Below, one piece after another: positions 19,764 to 29,417 of a stretch of DNA of 64,000 nucleotides. The notes beneath the pieces were generated by a model, which saw nothing but the letters and a program-made list of their open reading frames with translations, was not told the origin of the DNA and did no database searches. This stretch comes from Cohnella ginsengisoli (lineage in GTDB: Bacteria > Bacillota > Bacilli > Paenibacillales > Paenibacillaceae): NCBI RefSeq assembly GCF_029525555.1, contig NZ_JAPDHZ010000002.1, positions 1,773,868 to 1,837,867 of the forward strand, in the 5' to 3' direction. The position numbers and the translations under genes are program-made. How positions within the stretch are numbered: position 1 is the first letter of the stretch; every line of letters starts with the position of its first letter.

Positions 19764-19836
19764 TTCTATCGTAGAAAATCCCGGCGGAACGAACAATGAA
19801 GCCATCCATTTATTTTTAAACGATTCTACGATAAAA
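19764..19836. promoter_or_regulatory. Paired palindromic operator-like sites between isomerase and AraC genes
   Basis: TTTCTATCGTAGAAAA (19764-19779) is an inverted repeat, TTTCTA and TAGAAA around TCG. Its arm TATCGTAGAA recurs inverted as TTCTACGATA at 19824-19833, about 47 bases away. Two sites of one family in a divergent gap suggest looping control of the isomerase, by the AraC protein at 20054 or by another repressor. Confidence 0.5.
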
Positions 19837-20053
19837 ATAAAAAAGGTAATCCGGAGAAATGAAAAAATCCCGACATTCCATCTAATCAAAAATTATAAAA
19901 GCGGATTCAGACGTTCGCATTCGATTAGAATAATATTACGGCGCCTGTTATACTAGTACAGCATGTCGCAAATCATCAATCGATTAAAAATACAGAATTT
20001 TCGAGAGAGCGGGTAAGCGTGCCGTATTCGTTATAAAAGGAGGAAATCGGTCC

Positions 20054-20858
20054 ATGATCGAACCGGTGGCGATTTATTACGAGCATTGCGAGCCGGGGTG
20101 GCTCGTGCCCGGATCGCGGACGAACAACCATATTGCCGTGCTCGTGACGGAGGGACATGTCGTATTCGACACGGAGCAGGGAAGCTTCGCGTTGAGCAGA
20201 GGGGACATGCTGTTCATGCCGAAGGGTCTCGAACGCAGCGCATCCCATTCGCCCGAGGCGCCGCATGAGATGTACGTCGCGCATTTTCAGCATGCCGGGG
20301 AGGCGGAAGGGCTGCCGCTATGGACGGCGCCGCAGGCGCGCGTCGTCAAGATCCACAACTACGACTATGTGCGGAACCGCTTCGCCGCGCTCGTCCAGTA
20401 TTGGCTCCGGCAGTCCCCTTTTCGGCCGGCGCTCTGCCATGCCGCGTTGCTGGAGCTGCTCGCGCTGTTCGCGGAGACGTCCGAATCCGCCGCTTCGCAA
20501 GGCGCGGCATCGGGTCTCGTCTATCGGCTGGAGGCGTACATCTTGCTCCACTACCGCAGGACGATCACGGTAGGCGAGCTCGCCGCGCACGTCGGCAAGA
20601 CGCCGAACTATATCAGCGCGCTGTACCGCCAATCGACGGGGCGCACGCTGACGGACTACATGCAGCAGATTCGGATCGCGGCCGCCTGCGACTTGCTGCT
20701 GACTTCGCAGATGAACATCGGAGAGATCTCCGATTACCTCGGCTTTTGCGAGCAATCGTACTTCAATAAGGTTTTTAAAAAAAATAACCGGCACCCTGCC
20801 TTCCGCATACGTGCGGCACAAGGTAAACCGGTCGGTAACGGTCGACGACAATCGGTGA
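20054..20858 (+). CDS. AraC family transcriptional regulator (frameshift near C terminus)
   Basis: About 267 residues; ATG 20054 follows AAGGAGG. The N-terminal half is a cupin-like sugar-sensing domain (VLVTEGHVVFDTEQG, GDMLFMPKGLERS). The C-terminal half is the double helix-turn-helix: ITVGELAAHVGKTPNYIS and MNIGEISDYLGFCEQSYFNKVFKK. At A8 (20777-20784) one A is extra: KVFKK should continue ITGTLPSAYVRH, the usual AraC ending, with stop at 20858; as written the tail is scrambled. It is divergent from the isomerase at 18287, its likely target, and converges on the next gene. Confidence 0.85.
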
Positions 20859-20877
20859 CGGTCAGTGAAGCGTAGCG

Positions 20878-23220
20878 CTAGTTGATTTGGTTCGCTTTTC
20901 GCTGGAGCGCGTACTCCTTCGGCGTCATCTTGTACTTCTTCTTGAACAGGCTGAAAAAATACGTTTCGTTCGTAATGCCGACCTTCTGCACGACCTCGTA
21001 AACGCTCAGATCCTCCTGGATGAGCAGTTCCGCCGCCTTGGTCAGCCGCACGCCGTTGATCAGATCCGCGATCGACAGCTGCGTCGCGTCTTTATAGATC
21101 TTGCTCAAGCTCCGCGTCGAAATTTTCATCATCGAGGCGATCGAAGACAAGCTCAGGCCGGGATCCTGATAGTTGCGATGGACGTACTCCGTCACCGCGT
21201 CCACGACAAAGTAGTTGAGCGCATCGGTATCCTCGGCCGTCTCCTTGTTGAACGAATCCCGCAGGCCGCCCCAGACGATGCGCTCGATCTCGGCCATCGT
21301 CTCCTTTTCCAGAACATGCCTGCCGATCGAAACCTTCTGCAGCGAGGGCGCCGGCGTCACCTTCGCTTTCTCCAGCGCCTCGATCGCCGCGTCCGCGAGA
21401 CGGAGAATCGAGATCAGCGCATTGTGATAGTTCAGCGCCGCTATCTCCTCGAACAGGCTCGCCAGCACGTCTTTCATCGCGGACACGTTCCCCGACTTGA
21501 TCGTCTCCATGAGCCACGTTTCCAATTCCTTGGAATAGGTCGTCTTTTTGTTGTCCGCGCGCCCCCGCAGCCGCTCCTGCGTGATGACGGAGCCGTGGCC
21601 CAGCTGGAGACGGTACATCGACTGGTCCATCGCTTGCGTATACAGCGCGTGCAAACCGCCGAGCGTCTCCGTCTTGCCGCTGATCGAAGCGGTGAAGGTC
21701 ACTTTGAAAAAGCGGGAAAAATGGTCCTGCGCCTCCGCCAAATACGCCGCGAGCCCGTCGAGCCAGCCGGCATCCGTCTCGGGCACGCCGACGATCAGCA
21801 GCACATGGTCTTCCTTCATGTCGATGCCTTCGTTCGCATACTTGACGGCCACGATCTCGGAGGCGATGTTGATGAGGGCGAACCGGATCGTTTCCTTGTC
21901 CTTGGCGGAGAAGCGCTGCTGGAATTCCTTGTAGTTATCGATCTTGAGCAGGCAGACCGCGTACGCGCCCGACAGCGGCAGGGCGATTCTCGTCTCCTCG
22001 AACAGAGGCGCCAGCTCGGCCGCCGGGATGGAGAAGCGCTCCGCAAGCAGACGGCTGAGCCAGTAATGCTTAATGACGTCTTTATACCGGTCTTTTTCCT
22101 GGTAAAAGATATGCAGCTCTTCCATCGATTTTTGATAGACCGTATTCAAGTATGAAATCTCGTCGACGCCTTCGGCTTCGGTCTCGACCGATCTTCCCGG
22201 CCTGTTTTGCCTCACGACGTTCACCAAATTGCCGATCGGCCGGTAAATCGTCCGGGAGATGAGGATCGAGACGCCGAGCGCCAGCAGCAGCGCGATCAAG
22301 GTAATGAGCAGAATGCTGGTCCGGAGCCTGTCGATCGATCGGTATACTTCGAGGACCGGCTGCGTTTTGAGCAGCGTCATTCCCGCGTCGTCGACGTTCG
22401 TATACGTGATTAAATACGGCTTGCCGCCGTACTTGCGTTGAAAAAAGCCTTCAGCATCGGCTTCGGGGTGAGCGGCTCGGTAGGCCGCCAAGTCGCCTTT
22501 AAGCCGCTGCATGATTTCCCGGTCGCCCGTGCCGTCATCCAGGTATTCGCCGGCTTGATCCATGATAAAGATGCTGTCGCCTTTGCGCTCGTCGATCATA
22601 TTGATCTGATTGATATTGTCCAGCAGCCATTTGGATCGGACATTGACGATGATGACGCCGTCGGGCTTCAGATCGTCCGCCGATGTCTCGTACATCACGT
22701 AGGAAAACACGTACTCGGGCTCGGTCTTCCCGTTCACCAGCTTCTCGATGTTGCGGAAGATCGGCTTCATCTGGGGCAGCAGCCGGTCCGAATCGTATAA
22801 CGCGCTCAGCAGCTTGTCTTCGAAAAAAAGAGGTCTGCCTGCGTTGTACGTCTGGTCCAGATTACGGTTATAGATGGTAAGCGAATGAATATACGGATTG
22901 GCCGACGTGACGGCGCTGGTCACTTTGTTCAGCCGGTTGGCGACCTCGACCATATTTTCCTGCCTGGCGTACATGACCGCGGCTACGTCGCTGTTCAAAT
23001 AAAGCGATTGACAAAGGCTGGCGATCGACTGGTCCATGAATTCCATATTGTATTTGACCTGATACAATATTTTCTGGTTGGAGGCGTACTCGTTTTTGAC
23101 GAGCAGCTTCCGGGCATTGAAGTAGACGACGGCGGACAGTACGACGACGATGAGCAGAATCGCGACGCCGATCCATAAAAGCATTTTTATATAATAGGCT
23201 TTGGCCCCGAATCGCTTCAT
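20878..23220 (-). CDS. Membrane-anchored AraC family regulator (extracellular sensor plus HTH)
   Basis: About 780 residues. ATG 23220 follows AAAGGAG. Two membrane helices (about 11-30 and 295-317) flank a Cache-like outer domain of some 260 residues; a HAMP-like segment (SRTIYRPIGNLVNVVRQN) follows, then a degenerate central domain and a C-terminal AraC DNA-binding domain (LSLSSIASMMKISTRSLSKI; YEVVQKVGITNETYFFSLFKKKYKMTP). Such one-protein receptors sense sugars outside and act on a promoter from the membrane. It is the last gene of the minus-strand cluster 28771-20878 and probably controls it. Confidence 0.85.
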   Translation of the reverse strand: MKRFGAKAYYIKMLLWIGVAILLIVVVLSAVVYFNARKLLVKNEYASNQKILYQVKYNMEFMDQSIASLCQSLYLNSDVAAVMYARQENMVEVANRLNKVTSAVTSANPYIHSLTIYNRNLDQTYNAGRPLFFEDKLLSALYDSDRLLPQMKPIFRNIEKLVNGKTEPEYVFSYVMYETSADDLKPDGVIIVNVRSKWLLDNINQINMIDERKGDSIFIMDQAGEYLDDGTGDREIMQRLKGDLAAYRAAHPEADAEGFFQRKYGGKPYLITYTNVDDAGMTLLKTQPVLEVYRSIDRLRTSILLITLIALLLALGVSILISRTIYRPIGNLVNVVRQNRPGRSVETEAEGVDEISYLNTVYQKSMEELHIFYQEKDRYKDVIKHYWLSRLLAERFSIPAAELAPLFEETRIALPLSGAYAVCLLKIDNYKEFQQRFSAKDKETIRFALINIASEIVAVKYANEGIDMKEDHVLLIVGVPETDAGWLDGLAAYLAEAQDHFSRFFKVTFTASISGKTETLGGLHALYTQAMDQSMYRLQLGHGSVITQERLRGRADNKKTTYSKELETWLMETIKSGNVSAMKDVLASLFEEIAALNYHNALISILRLADAAIEALEKAKVTPAPSLQKVSIGRHVLEKETMAEIERIVWGGLRDSFNKETAEDTDALNYFVVDAVTEYVHRNYQDPGLSLSSIASMMKISTRSLSKIYKDATQLSIADLINGVRLTKAAELLIQEDLSVYEVVQKVGITNETYFFSLFKKKYKMTPKEYALQRKANQIN

Positions 23221-23307
23221 GCTGGCGTCTCCTTTGTTCGGCGTTATGCCTGTCAATGCCGAAGAGGACCGGCATTCGCCGGCCTCTCGCTTTTTTGAAA
23301 TGACGGA

Positions 23308-24072
23308 CTAGCGGCCAAGCCTGTCCGCCAGCGCGTGCAGGTTGTCCAGGCTGATCTTGACGCTGTCCATTGCGTCGCCTTCGCAAATATCCTGCTCCAC
23401 GACGTACCATTCCACGCCGCTTTGCTCTCCCCAGAGGAGCAGCGGTTCGAAATCGATGATGCCCCTGCCGATCTCGGCATACGTTCTTCGTTCGTCGCCG
23501 GTCATGTCCTTCAGATGCATCGTCGGCATGCGGCCGCGATACGGCGCGATGAAGGCTGCCGGGTCTTTTCCGGCTTTGCTCACCCAGTATACATCAATCT
23601 CCGCCAATACGGCATTGTCCGGGGACGGATCGAGCAAGTAAGACAGTGCATCGCGTTCGCCGACGCGCGTCTCGAATTCGAAGGCATGGTTGTGAAAGGC
23701 GACCGTGAACCCCTCGTCCCGCAGCTCGGACGCCGCCGCGTTCAATTCCTCGCGCAGCCGGATGTAGCCCTGCTCGTTGCGCCATTCATGCGGCACGGAC
23801 GGGCAGATCAACCGGTTCGTGCCGAGCTGCCTCGCCTCCGCCTTGACGCGCTCCGGCTCGTCGCGCAGACGCTCGACGGAGATATGCATGCCCGCCGTCT
23901 TCAGTCCCGCTTCGCGGAGCACCTCCGCGACCTCCTCGGCCGCGTGGCCGTGCAATCCGGCCGTCTCGACACCCGCCCAGCCCATGCGGCCGAGCGCGCG
24001 GAGCGTCGCGGGAAAATCTTGCTCGCATTCCTTGCGCAGCGTGTACAGCTGCACGGCAAACTTGCGCTTCAA
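23308..24072 (-). CDS. Sugar phosphate isomerase/epimerase (xylose isomerase-like TIM barrel)
   Basis: 254 residues; starts at TTG 24072, 8 bases after GGAGG. Strand motifs of the AP-endonuclease-2 TIM barrel are present: FAVQLYTLRKECEQDFP, GMHISVERL, VAFHNHAFEF (metal-binding His), EIDVYWVSKAGKDP, MHLKDMTG and VVEQDICEGDAMDSV. IolE- and YcjR-like members isomerise or epimerise sugars or keto-inositols. It sits between an unrecognised hydrolase-like protein and a membrane sensor, next to an SGNH esterase and an oxidoreductase, so a catabolic role in an unusual sugar is likely. Confidence 0.85.
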   Translation of the reverse strand: MKRKFAVQLYTLRKECEQDFPATLRALGRMGWAGVETAGLHGHAAEEVAEVLREAGLKTAGMHISVERLRDEPERVKAEARQLGTNRLICPSVPHEWRNEQGYIRLREELNAAASELRDEGFTVAFHNHAFEFETRVGERDALSYLLDPSPDNAVLAEIDVYWVSKAGKDPAAFIAPYRGRMPTMHLKDMTGDERRTYAEIGRGIIDFEPLLLWGEQSGVEWYVVEQDICEGDAMDSVKISLDNLHALADRLGR

Positions 24073-24091
24073 AGCGGACTCCTCCTTTTTT

Positions 24092-26549
24092 CTACCAAGT
24101 AATCTCGATCGCGCCGCTTATCTTATTCAGCACGAGCCGGTCGTGGCGGATGCAGTCCGCCAAGTCCAGAAAAGCAGTCTCGCCCCGCACTTCTACGCGG
24201 CCCGCGCGCAGGCTCGCCAGCGGCGGGAATACCGTCACCTCCGCGTCCCGCAGACCGGCGACGAACAGCATCCGCTCCGAGCTCTTGTTCGGCGTCGGAC
24301 CCGGCGCGAGCTCCCGGCAGGAGACGGACGTCGTCTCGCGCTGCTTGACGAAGACGCGGCATTCGTCGTGAAAGGTGCGGTTCGGCCGATAGGCTGCGGC
24401 GCCTTCTCCCGCCCGCGTCGTCTGGCCGATCATCGCGGGCACCCCTTCGGGAAAGCGCAGCCGAAGGGTGACGGACGTGTCCTGACGGCAGCCCGTAAAG
24501 AAAAAGCCGTTATCGCGGCGCGTGACGAACAACAGCGCCGGCTTGTCCGACTCCGCCGCCTTGGACTGCAGGAGCTCGTAGCCGAACTCGGCGAGCAGCT
24601 GGCGGGACAGCGCCGAGATATCCTTGAATCGCTCGGGCTGGCGATTCGGCAGATGGGACACGCCGCCGGATTCGAAGGGCAAGGAGCCGCGGATCCATCC
24701 GATCTTCCCGCCCTTCCATTCCGGCCGTTCGCGCGTCAGCGCCAGGACGCGCACTTGATCGCCCTGTTTGCCCGTCGCGCATACCTTCGTGCCCGGATCG
24801 TCCGCGTCGCCTAACGCCTCGCCGATCGCGCCGCCGCCGAGCAGCGGATCGTGCATGAATACGGACGAAACCGTCGCCTCATCGGTTATGACATCCTGCT
24901 GCAGACCGCTGGAAAGCGCGATCTCGCCCGCTATGCCCTCGTCCTGACGAATGTTCAGCAGCCGCTGCAGTTCCGCGTCCAGGACGCTGCCGTAGACGAT
25001 CGCGCGGCCTCCCTCACGGACATAAGCGGCCAATCGCTCGGCGCGCTCCCCCGCCAGCCAGGAGGCCGGCGTCCATAAGATCGTATCCCGCAGCCTGCCG
25101 CGCGCCTCGTCGGTCATCGCTTCGAACGCGTCCGTGCTCAGCACCGTGTTGAGCGGCAGCCCCTCGTTCACCGCATTGCGCACGAACCATTCCTCGAAAA
25201 AGACGGCTTTGGCCGCTTCGGCCGACCGTTCCACGGAAGCGTGATACTCGCTGAACGGATACAGCCAAGTGAGCAGGCCGGGCTGGTCGGGAAAATCCCG
25301 GATCGCTCGCCGCAAGTGGGGAATCACCTCCGCGGGACAATCCGCGTTCAGCTCGCCCTTCTCCGTATCGATCGTCAGCAGCTCGATAATGCCCGGATTC
25401 TCAAGCTCGCCGTCGGCATTCACGCGGGCGACCGACAGCGGGCAATAAATATCGTGCGGCTCCCGGTCGTACAGATCCCACCAGGGATTTTGCCAGAACC
25501 AGGGGTCGTTCGGGTAGAAGCGGTACGGGTACGTCTCTCCCGGCAGGACCGCGATGCGCGACATATAGGAGGCCACTTCCAGCCCGAAATCGAAGTTCAG
25601 CGCGCCCCACGGCGAATTCGGAGGCGGCAGCTCGATATATTTTCTGCGGTACATCTCCTGCAGCGGAATGAAGTCCTTGGCCAGATCCATGCCCGTCCCG
25701 AAGTTCGTCCCGCGCACCTCCGTGCGGTAGCCGGGACATTCCCGTTTGAAATGCTCCCAGAACGACAGGGTCCGGTCCGCGACCTCCCGGTAGTCCGCCG
25801 TCGGCATCGACGTGCCGTCGTAATTCGCGCCCAGGTACGTCCAGGGAAAATAGGAGAAGCCGAAGCCGTTCGAAAACCAAATATAATCGAAGCCGAGCGC
25901 CGGGAGGAAGCTGGCGCACTGGCGGCCGAGAAATTCCCCGAACGGGGTGCCCTCGGGAATGCCGTCCGGATAAGCCGCATAGGCGACCGTGTCCGCGTGA
26001 AGCTCCGACCAGGTGCAGACGACCGTATAATCGGCCTTCAGCGCGACCTCCCTGCCCCCCCAGCTTCGCGCGATTGATCTCCGGATGCCGTTGATATTTA
26101 AAGTCGGAATAGGCGAACTCGGGTCCTGCGTCGAAGGTGGCGCCGACTTCCATCGCGATGCCGAACCGGTCGCGGGCGATCCGCTTGAACGCCGCGACGA
26201 TCGTCCGCAGGTTATCGTATGTAATCTCGCAGGCATCGGCCCTGTACAGCTTGGCGATCCGGGGATCGTTCGGCACGATATGTCCGAACCGGTCCTCGTT
26301 CGCGAAGCCGATATAGCGCCCCCACTCGATGTTGCGCTCCCCGTTGCCGTCCCAGTCCAGTATCTCGCTGCCGTCCGCCACCCACAGCAGCATCGAGCAG
26401 CCTTCGGCCATGCCGATCAAGGGCAGCCACTGCCGGATCGCTTCTTCGCAGACCGCTTCGATCGCCGGCACCGCCATGCTTGTAAAAGGCTTTAAACTCA
26501 TCTCCAGCGTCACCCGCCGGAGTTTCTTGTCCGTCTCGGACCGGCTCAT
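24092..26549 (-). CDS. Unrecognised ~818-residue protein, probable novel glycoside-hydrolase-like enzyme (one frameshift)
   Basis: ATG 26549 follows AAGGG. One base is extra in the C7 run 26055-26061: HPEINRAKLGG should continue REVALKADYTVVCTWSELHAD. I do not recognise the family. Residues 10-420 contain barrel-like features with many aromatic and acidic residues (TLEMSLKPFTSM, YIWFSNGFGFSYFPWTYLG, EVRGTNFGTGMD, WWDLYDREPHDIY). Residues about 470-640 look like a class-I-amidotransferase-type domain as in beta-galactosidase barrels (EGGRAIVYGSV). The end is beta-rich. No signal peptide. Its operon partners are an SGNH esterase, an oxidoreductase and a sugar isomerase, which suggests intracellular attack on an acylated sugar. 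Confidence 0.7.
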
Positions 26550-26577
26550 TCGATCAGCCCTTCCTTTATGCTTCTAC

Positions 26578-27691
26578 TTATGCTTCAACGATGGGACGCA
26601 GCAGTTCGGCCAGCACGGGCCGAAGCCGGCCCGCGATGCGGTCGTAGCCCAGATCCGAAGGATGGATGCCGTCCGTCGTGCAATCCTGGTCCGCCTCGCC
26701 GAGCAGCGCCGTGCCGTCGAAGAAGTGAACGCGATCGTCTCCCGCCAGACGCTGCCGCTCGACCTCCTCCCGCTGGAACCGTCCGCGCTCGGCGCGGCGG
26801 GCCGCCGCGTCGACGTCGAACGCCTCCCGGGCCATACGAATCTGCGACAGGACCAGAATCGGCACGTCGGGATGGCGGCTGCGGTAGATGCCGATGAACG
26901 CAGGCAGCGTCTCCTTCAGGCGCTCCGTGCTCGGCGTATTGGCTTCATAATCCAGAATGAGCAGGGCCGGATTGTCGATCTGACCGATCAGATGAGCAAG
27001 CTCGGGCTCCCCCCTGCGCATTGCCGGAAAATCCGAGATTGACGAATTCGAGCGGGAACATCCGGCTTAAAATATTCGGATAGGCCATGCCGGGACGCGT
27101 CGCGCAGGCGCCGTGGGTGATCGAGGTGCCGTAGAGCAGCACCTTCTTGTCGGTGGGAAAGCCCGGGAACTCGGCGATCTCCGATGCGGGTTCGACGCCG
27201 ACCCATAGCGCCTCCACGCCTTGATACAAAGGCAGATTCAGCGTGATGTCCCGCAGTCCGCGCGGAAGCGCCTCGAACAGGACGGAGACATACTCGGTCC
27301 GGGTGAAATCGAATCGCGTCGTATTGATGTACTTTTGATCGCCGAGCCCGCCGATATAACAATCGATCCCGCATTGGCCCGTGGCCGCCAACTGGTACAT
27401 GCTGTACTTGTCCGCCAGCTTCACCCGCACGTACAGCCTTGGTGAATCCGTCCTGAACCGGACCTGCACCCCTGTCGTAAAATTCGCCAGCCGGTCCACT
27501 TCCGCTCGAATCGGATGGCTCGGCCGGAGCGGCAGCCTCCGGAAGACGCCGTCCTGCGCCAGCCACGGAAGTCCGGTCACGCGAAACGGCGCGCCGGGCA
27601 CGGGCAGCCAGCTCAGCTCCGGCAACGCTTGGTCGCCCACTCTCATATTCGCGTCCGCTTGCCTGTCGTCGCGCGGTTTCTTTTCGCTCAT
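26578..27691 (-). CDS. SGNH/GDSL hydrolase, probable carbohydrate acetylesterase (one frameshift)
   Basis: About 371 residues. Start ATG 27691 (GAGG six bases before) or ATG 27703, both overlapping the upstream gene. The N-terminal 170 residues form a jelly-roll-like domain; the SGNH domain follows with GTSITHGACA (Ser), VNLGFSGNAQG (Gly and Asn) and DGIHPSDLGYDRIAG (Asp-His). In the C6 run 27009-27014 one base is extra: SGNAQG should continue EPELAHLIGQIDNPALLILD. Proteins of this layout remove acetyl groups from sugars. No signal peptide, so it probably acts on imported material together with its operon partners. Confidence 0.82.
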
Positions 27692-27692
27692 C

Positions 27693-28771
27693 TCAAACCT
27701 CATCGCCGATCGCTTCCATGATCATTTTGACGATCTTCAGATCCTGCCGGTAGTCCTCCGGCGTCGTTTTGGGCGTCAGGCCGTTCGCGACGACCTCGTA
27801 GAAATATTCAAGTTCGCACGTATACGCGTCCTTGTACGTCGGACGGACGACCGTCTCCGCCAGCGAATCCCCGATCGTATCCCGAATGCGCAGCGTCGTC
27901 GGCAATTGGCGCAAATACGGCGTATCGTACTGAACGAGAACCGACCGGCGCTCGCCGTACACTTCGATATGGGCGTCGAACCGTCCCTGCTGGTCCACGC
28001 CGGTCTCGAACATGACATCGAAGCCGTCGTATGCCAGGATGGCGTTCTTGAATCGGCCGCCCTGCCGGGAGGAGGCCGCCTTCACGCGCAGGGGCATGCC
28101 GAGCATCTCCCGCATCGCCGAGAAGTCGTGGCTGTTCAAGCCCAGCAGCAGACCGTACGCGGCATACGCTTCGGCGGAGGCTTCGCCGATCGCTTCCTTC
28201 ATGAGCCTTGCGTTTCTGTCCTTGCGATCCTGGACGGCCTCGGCCGGCAAATCGCCGAATCGGTGCACATGAATGCCCGACTGCCCGGTGAAAAAAGCAT
28301 TCGGGCCGATCATGTCGCGCACTCGCGCGTAATTGATCGGCCCGAGCGCCTTCACTTCCTCGAGCGCGCGCATGTACGCCGGCGCGAATCTGCGCATATA
28401 GCCGACCATGACCTGAGCCTGCGACGCGTCGCGCGCACGGATGATTTGTTCGGCTTCCGCGTCGCTTATGCACATCGGCTTTTCCACGAATACGTGAACG
28501 TTCTTTTTCAGCGCGGCCACCGTGCATTCGGTGTGGTATTCCATGTTATTCAGCACGAACACGGCGTCCATGTCGACGCGGTCGAGCATCTCCGTAGCGC
28601 TGGCGTACAAATGTTCAACCCGGTGCTTTTCCCCATCAAGGCAAGCAAGCCCGGAGAGACGTCGCAAAGGGCGACGAGCTCGAAGCGATCGGGCATCGAC
28701 TGCAATATCGGCAAATGAATGATTTGGGCGATCTCGCCCAATCCGATCATGCCGACCTTTAATTTCTTCAT
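27693..28771 (-). CDS. Gfo/Idh/MocA family oxidoreductase (one frameshift)
   Basis: About 360 residues; ATG 28771 follows GGAG. The Rossmann start KVGMIGLGEIAQIIHLP is in one frame and MDAVFVLNNMEYHTECTVAALKKNVHVFVEKPM in the next. One base is missing around TTTTCCCC (28627-28634), joining LALMG to EKHRVEHLY or KKHRVEHLY. The EKP motif and the following GYMRRFAPAYM helix are standard. The family oxidises or reduces sugars and inositols with NAD(P). It is the first gene of the cluster to 20878. Confidence 0.83.
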
Positions 28772-29143
28772 CTCGCAATCTCCTTCGGAACGAATGCTGC
28801 GGCCTGCTTTCTCTGTCTCGCGTCGCGTCTCGTGTATCGTGTCTCGCGCTCTTCCCGCGCTTCTCGCGTCGCGCTCTGGTCGCGAACGGCCGGCGCGACG
28901 CAGCTTGTGCTGCTGCCGCAACCTAAATCTAGCGTCCCTTTTCTGGTTCTGTACACTTCAATTTGCGTCAATTCATGCGATTTGGCGCATGGCGGAAAGA
29001 AAAGAGAGGAATTGACCGAAAATCAATGGCTAGGAGCGCGTTCCTTTCCATTCTTCACGTTGCTCAGAGCTGTGGGGACGGCGAGTCAGACGGAAAAACC
29101 GTGCTACTGTGGCGGTTGGGGCTTCGAGGCGACTGCTCACAGG

Positions 29144-29329
29144 AAAATAAGTGTTAAAACGCAGTTATTTCCCGGATTCACGCCGCTCTCAGGCAAATAA
29201 GTGTTAGAGTGCAATTAATTCTGAGATTCGGACCGTTTTGAACATGAAACGGATAAATTAATTGCTTTTGAACACTTATTTTCAATTTCCAAAAATAGTT
29301 ATGAAAAATAACTGCTTTTCAACAGTTAT
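29144..29329. repeat. Four copies of a ~26-bp palindromic repeat in two mirrored pairs
   Basis: Units at 29144-29170 and 29195-29220 read AATAAGTGTT, six or so free bases, then GCAGTTATTT or GCAATTAATT. Units at 29254-29281 and 29305-29329 are in reverse orientation. Each unit is itself an imperfect inverted repeat (AAATAACTG against CAGTTATTT), and the inner and outer pairs can also pair with each other over about 185 bases. The rest of the 646-bp gap 28772-29417 has a low-complexity stretch rich in TCTCGCG (28815-28890) and no credible gene. Confidence 0.65.
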
Positions 29330-29363
29330 CGCCTGCGTTTCTGCTGCGTGAATGCACGCCAAG

Positions 29364-29393
29364 CGCGCCGGATCGGCATCGACCCGGCGCGCG
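29364..29393 (-). terminator. Strong hairpin downstream of the sensor kinase gene
   Basis: Arms of 13 bases (GCGCGCCGGATCG and CGACCCGGCGCGC, one mismatch) around loop GCAT, 25 bases past the kinase stop. No T run follows. Same loop and core as the hairpin at 5476. Confidence 0.5.
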
Positions 29394-29417
29394 TATGAGG
29401 AAACGAGGCTTGCACTC

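Noticed and set aside
18275..19774. 499-codon plus-strand frame opposite the isomerase gene
   Set aside because: Same mirror-frame effect; the minus-strand protein is conserved and has a ribosome site and a terminator.
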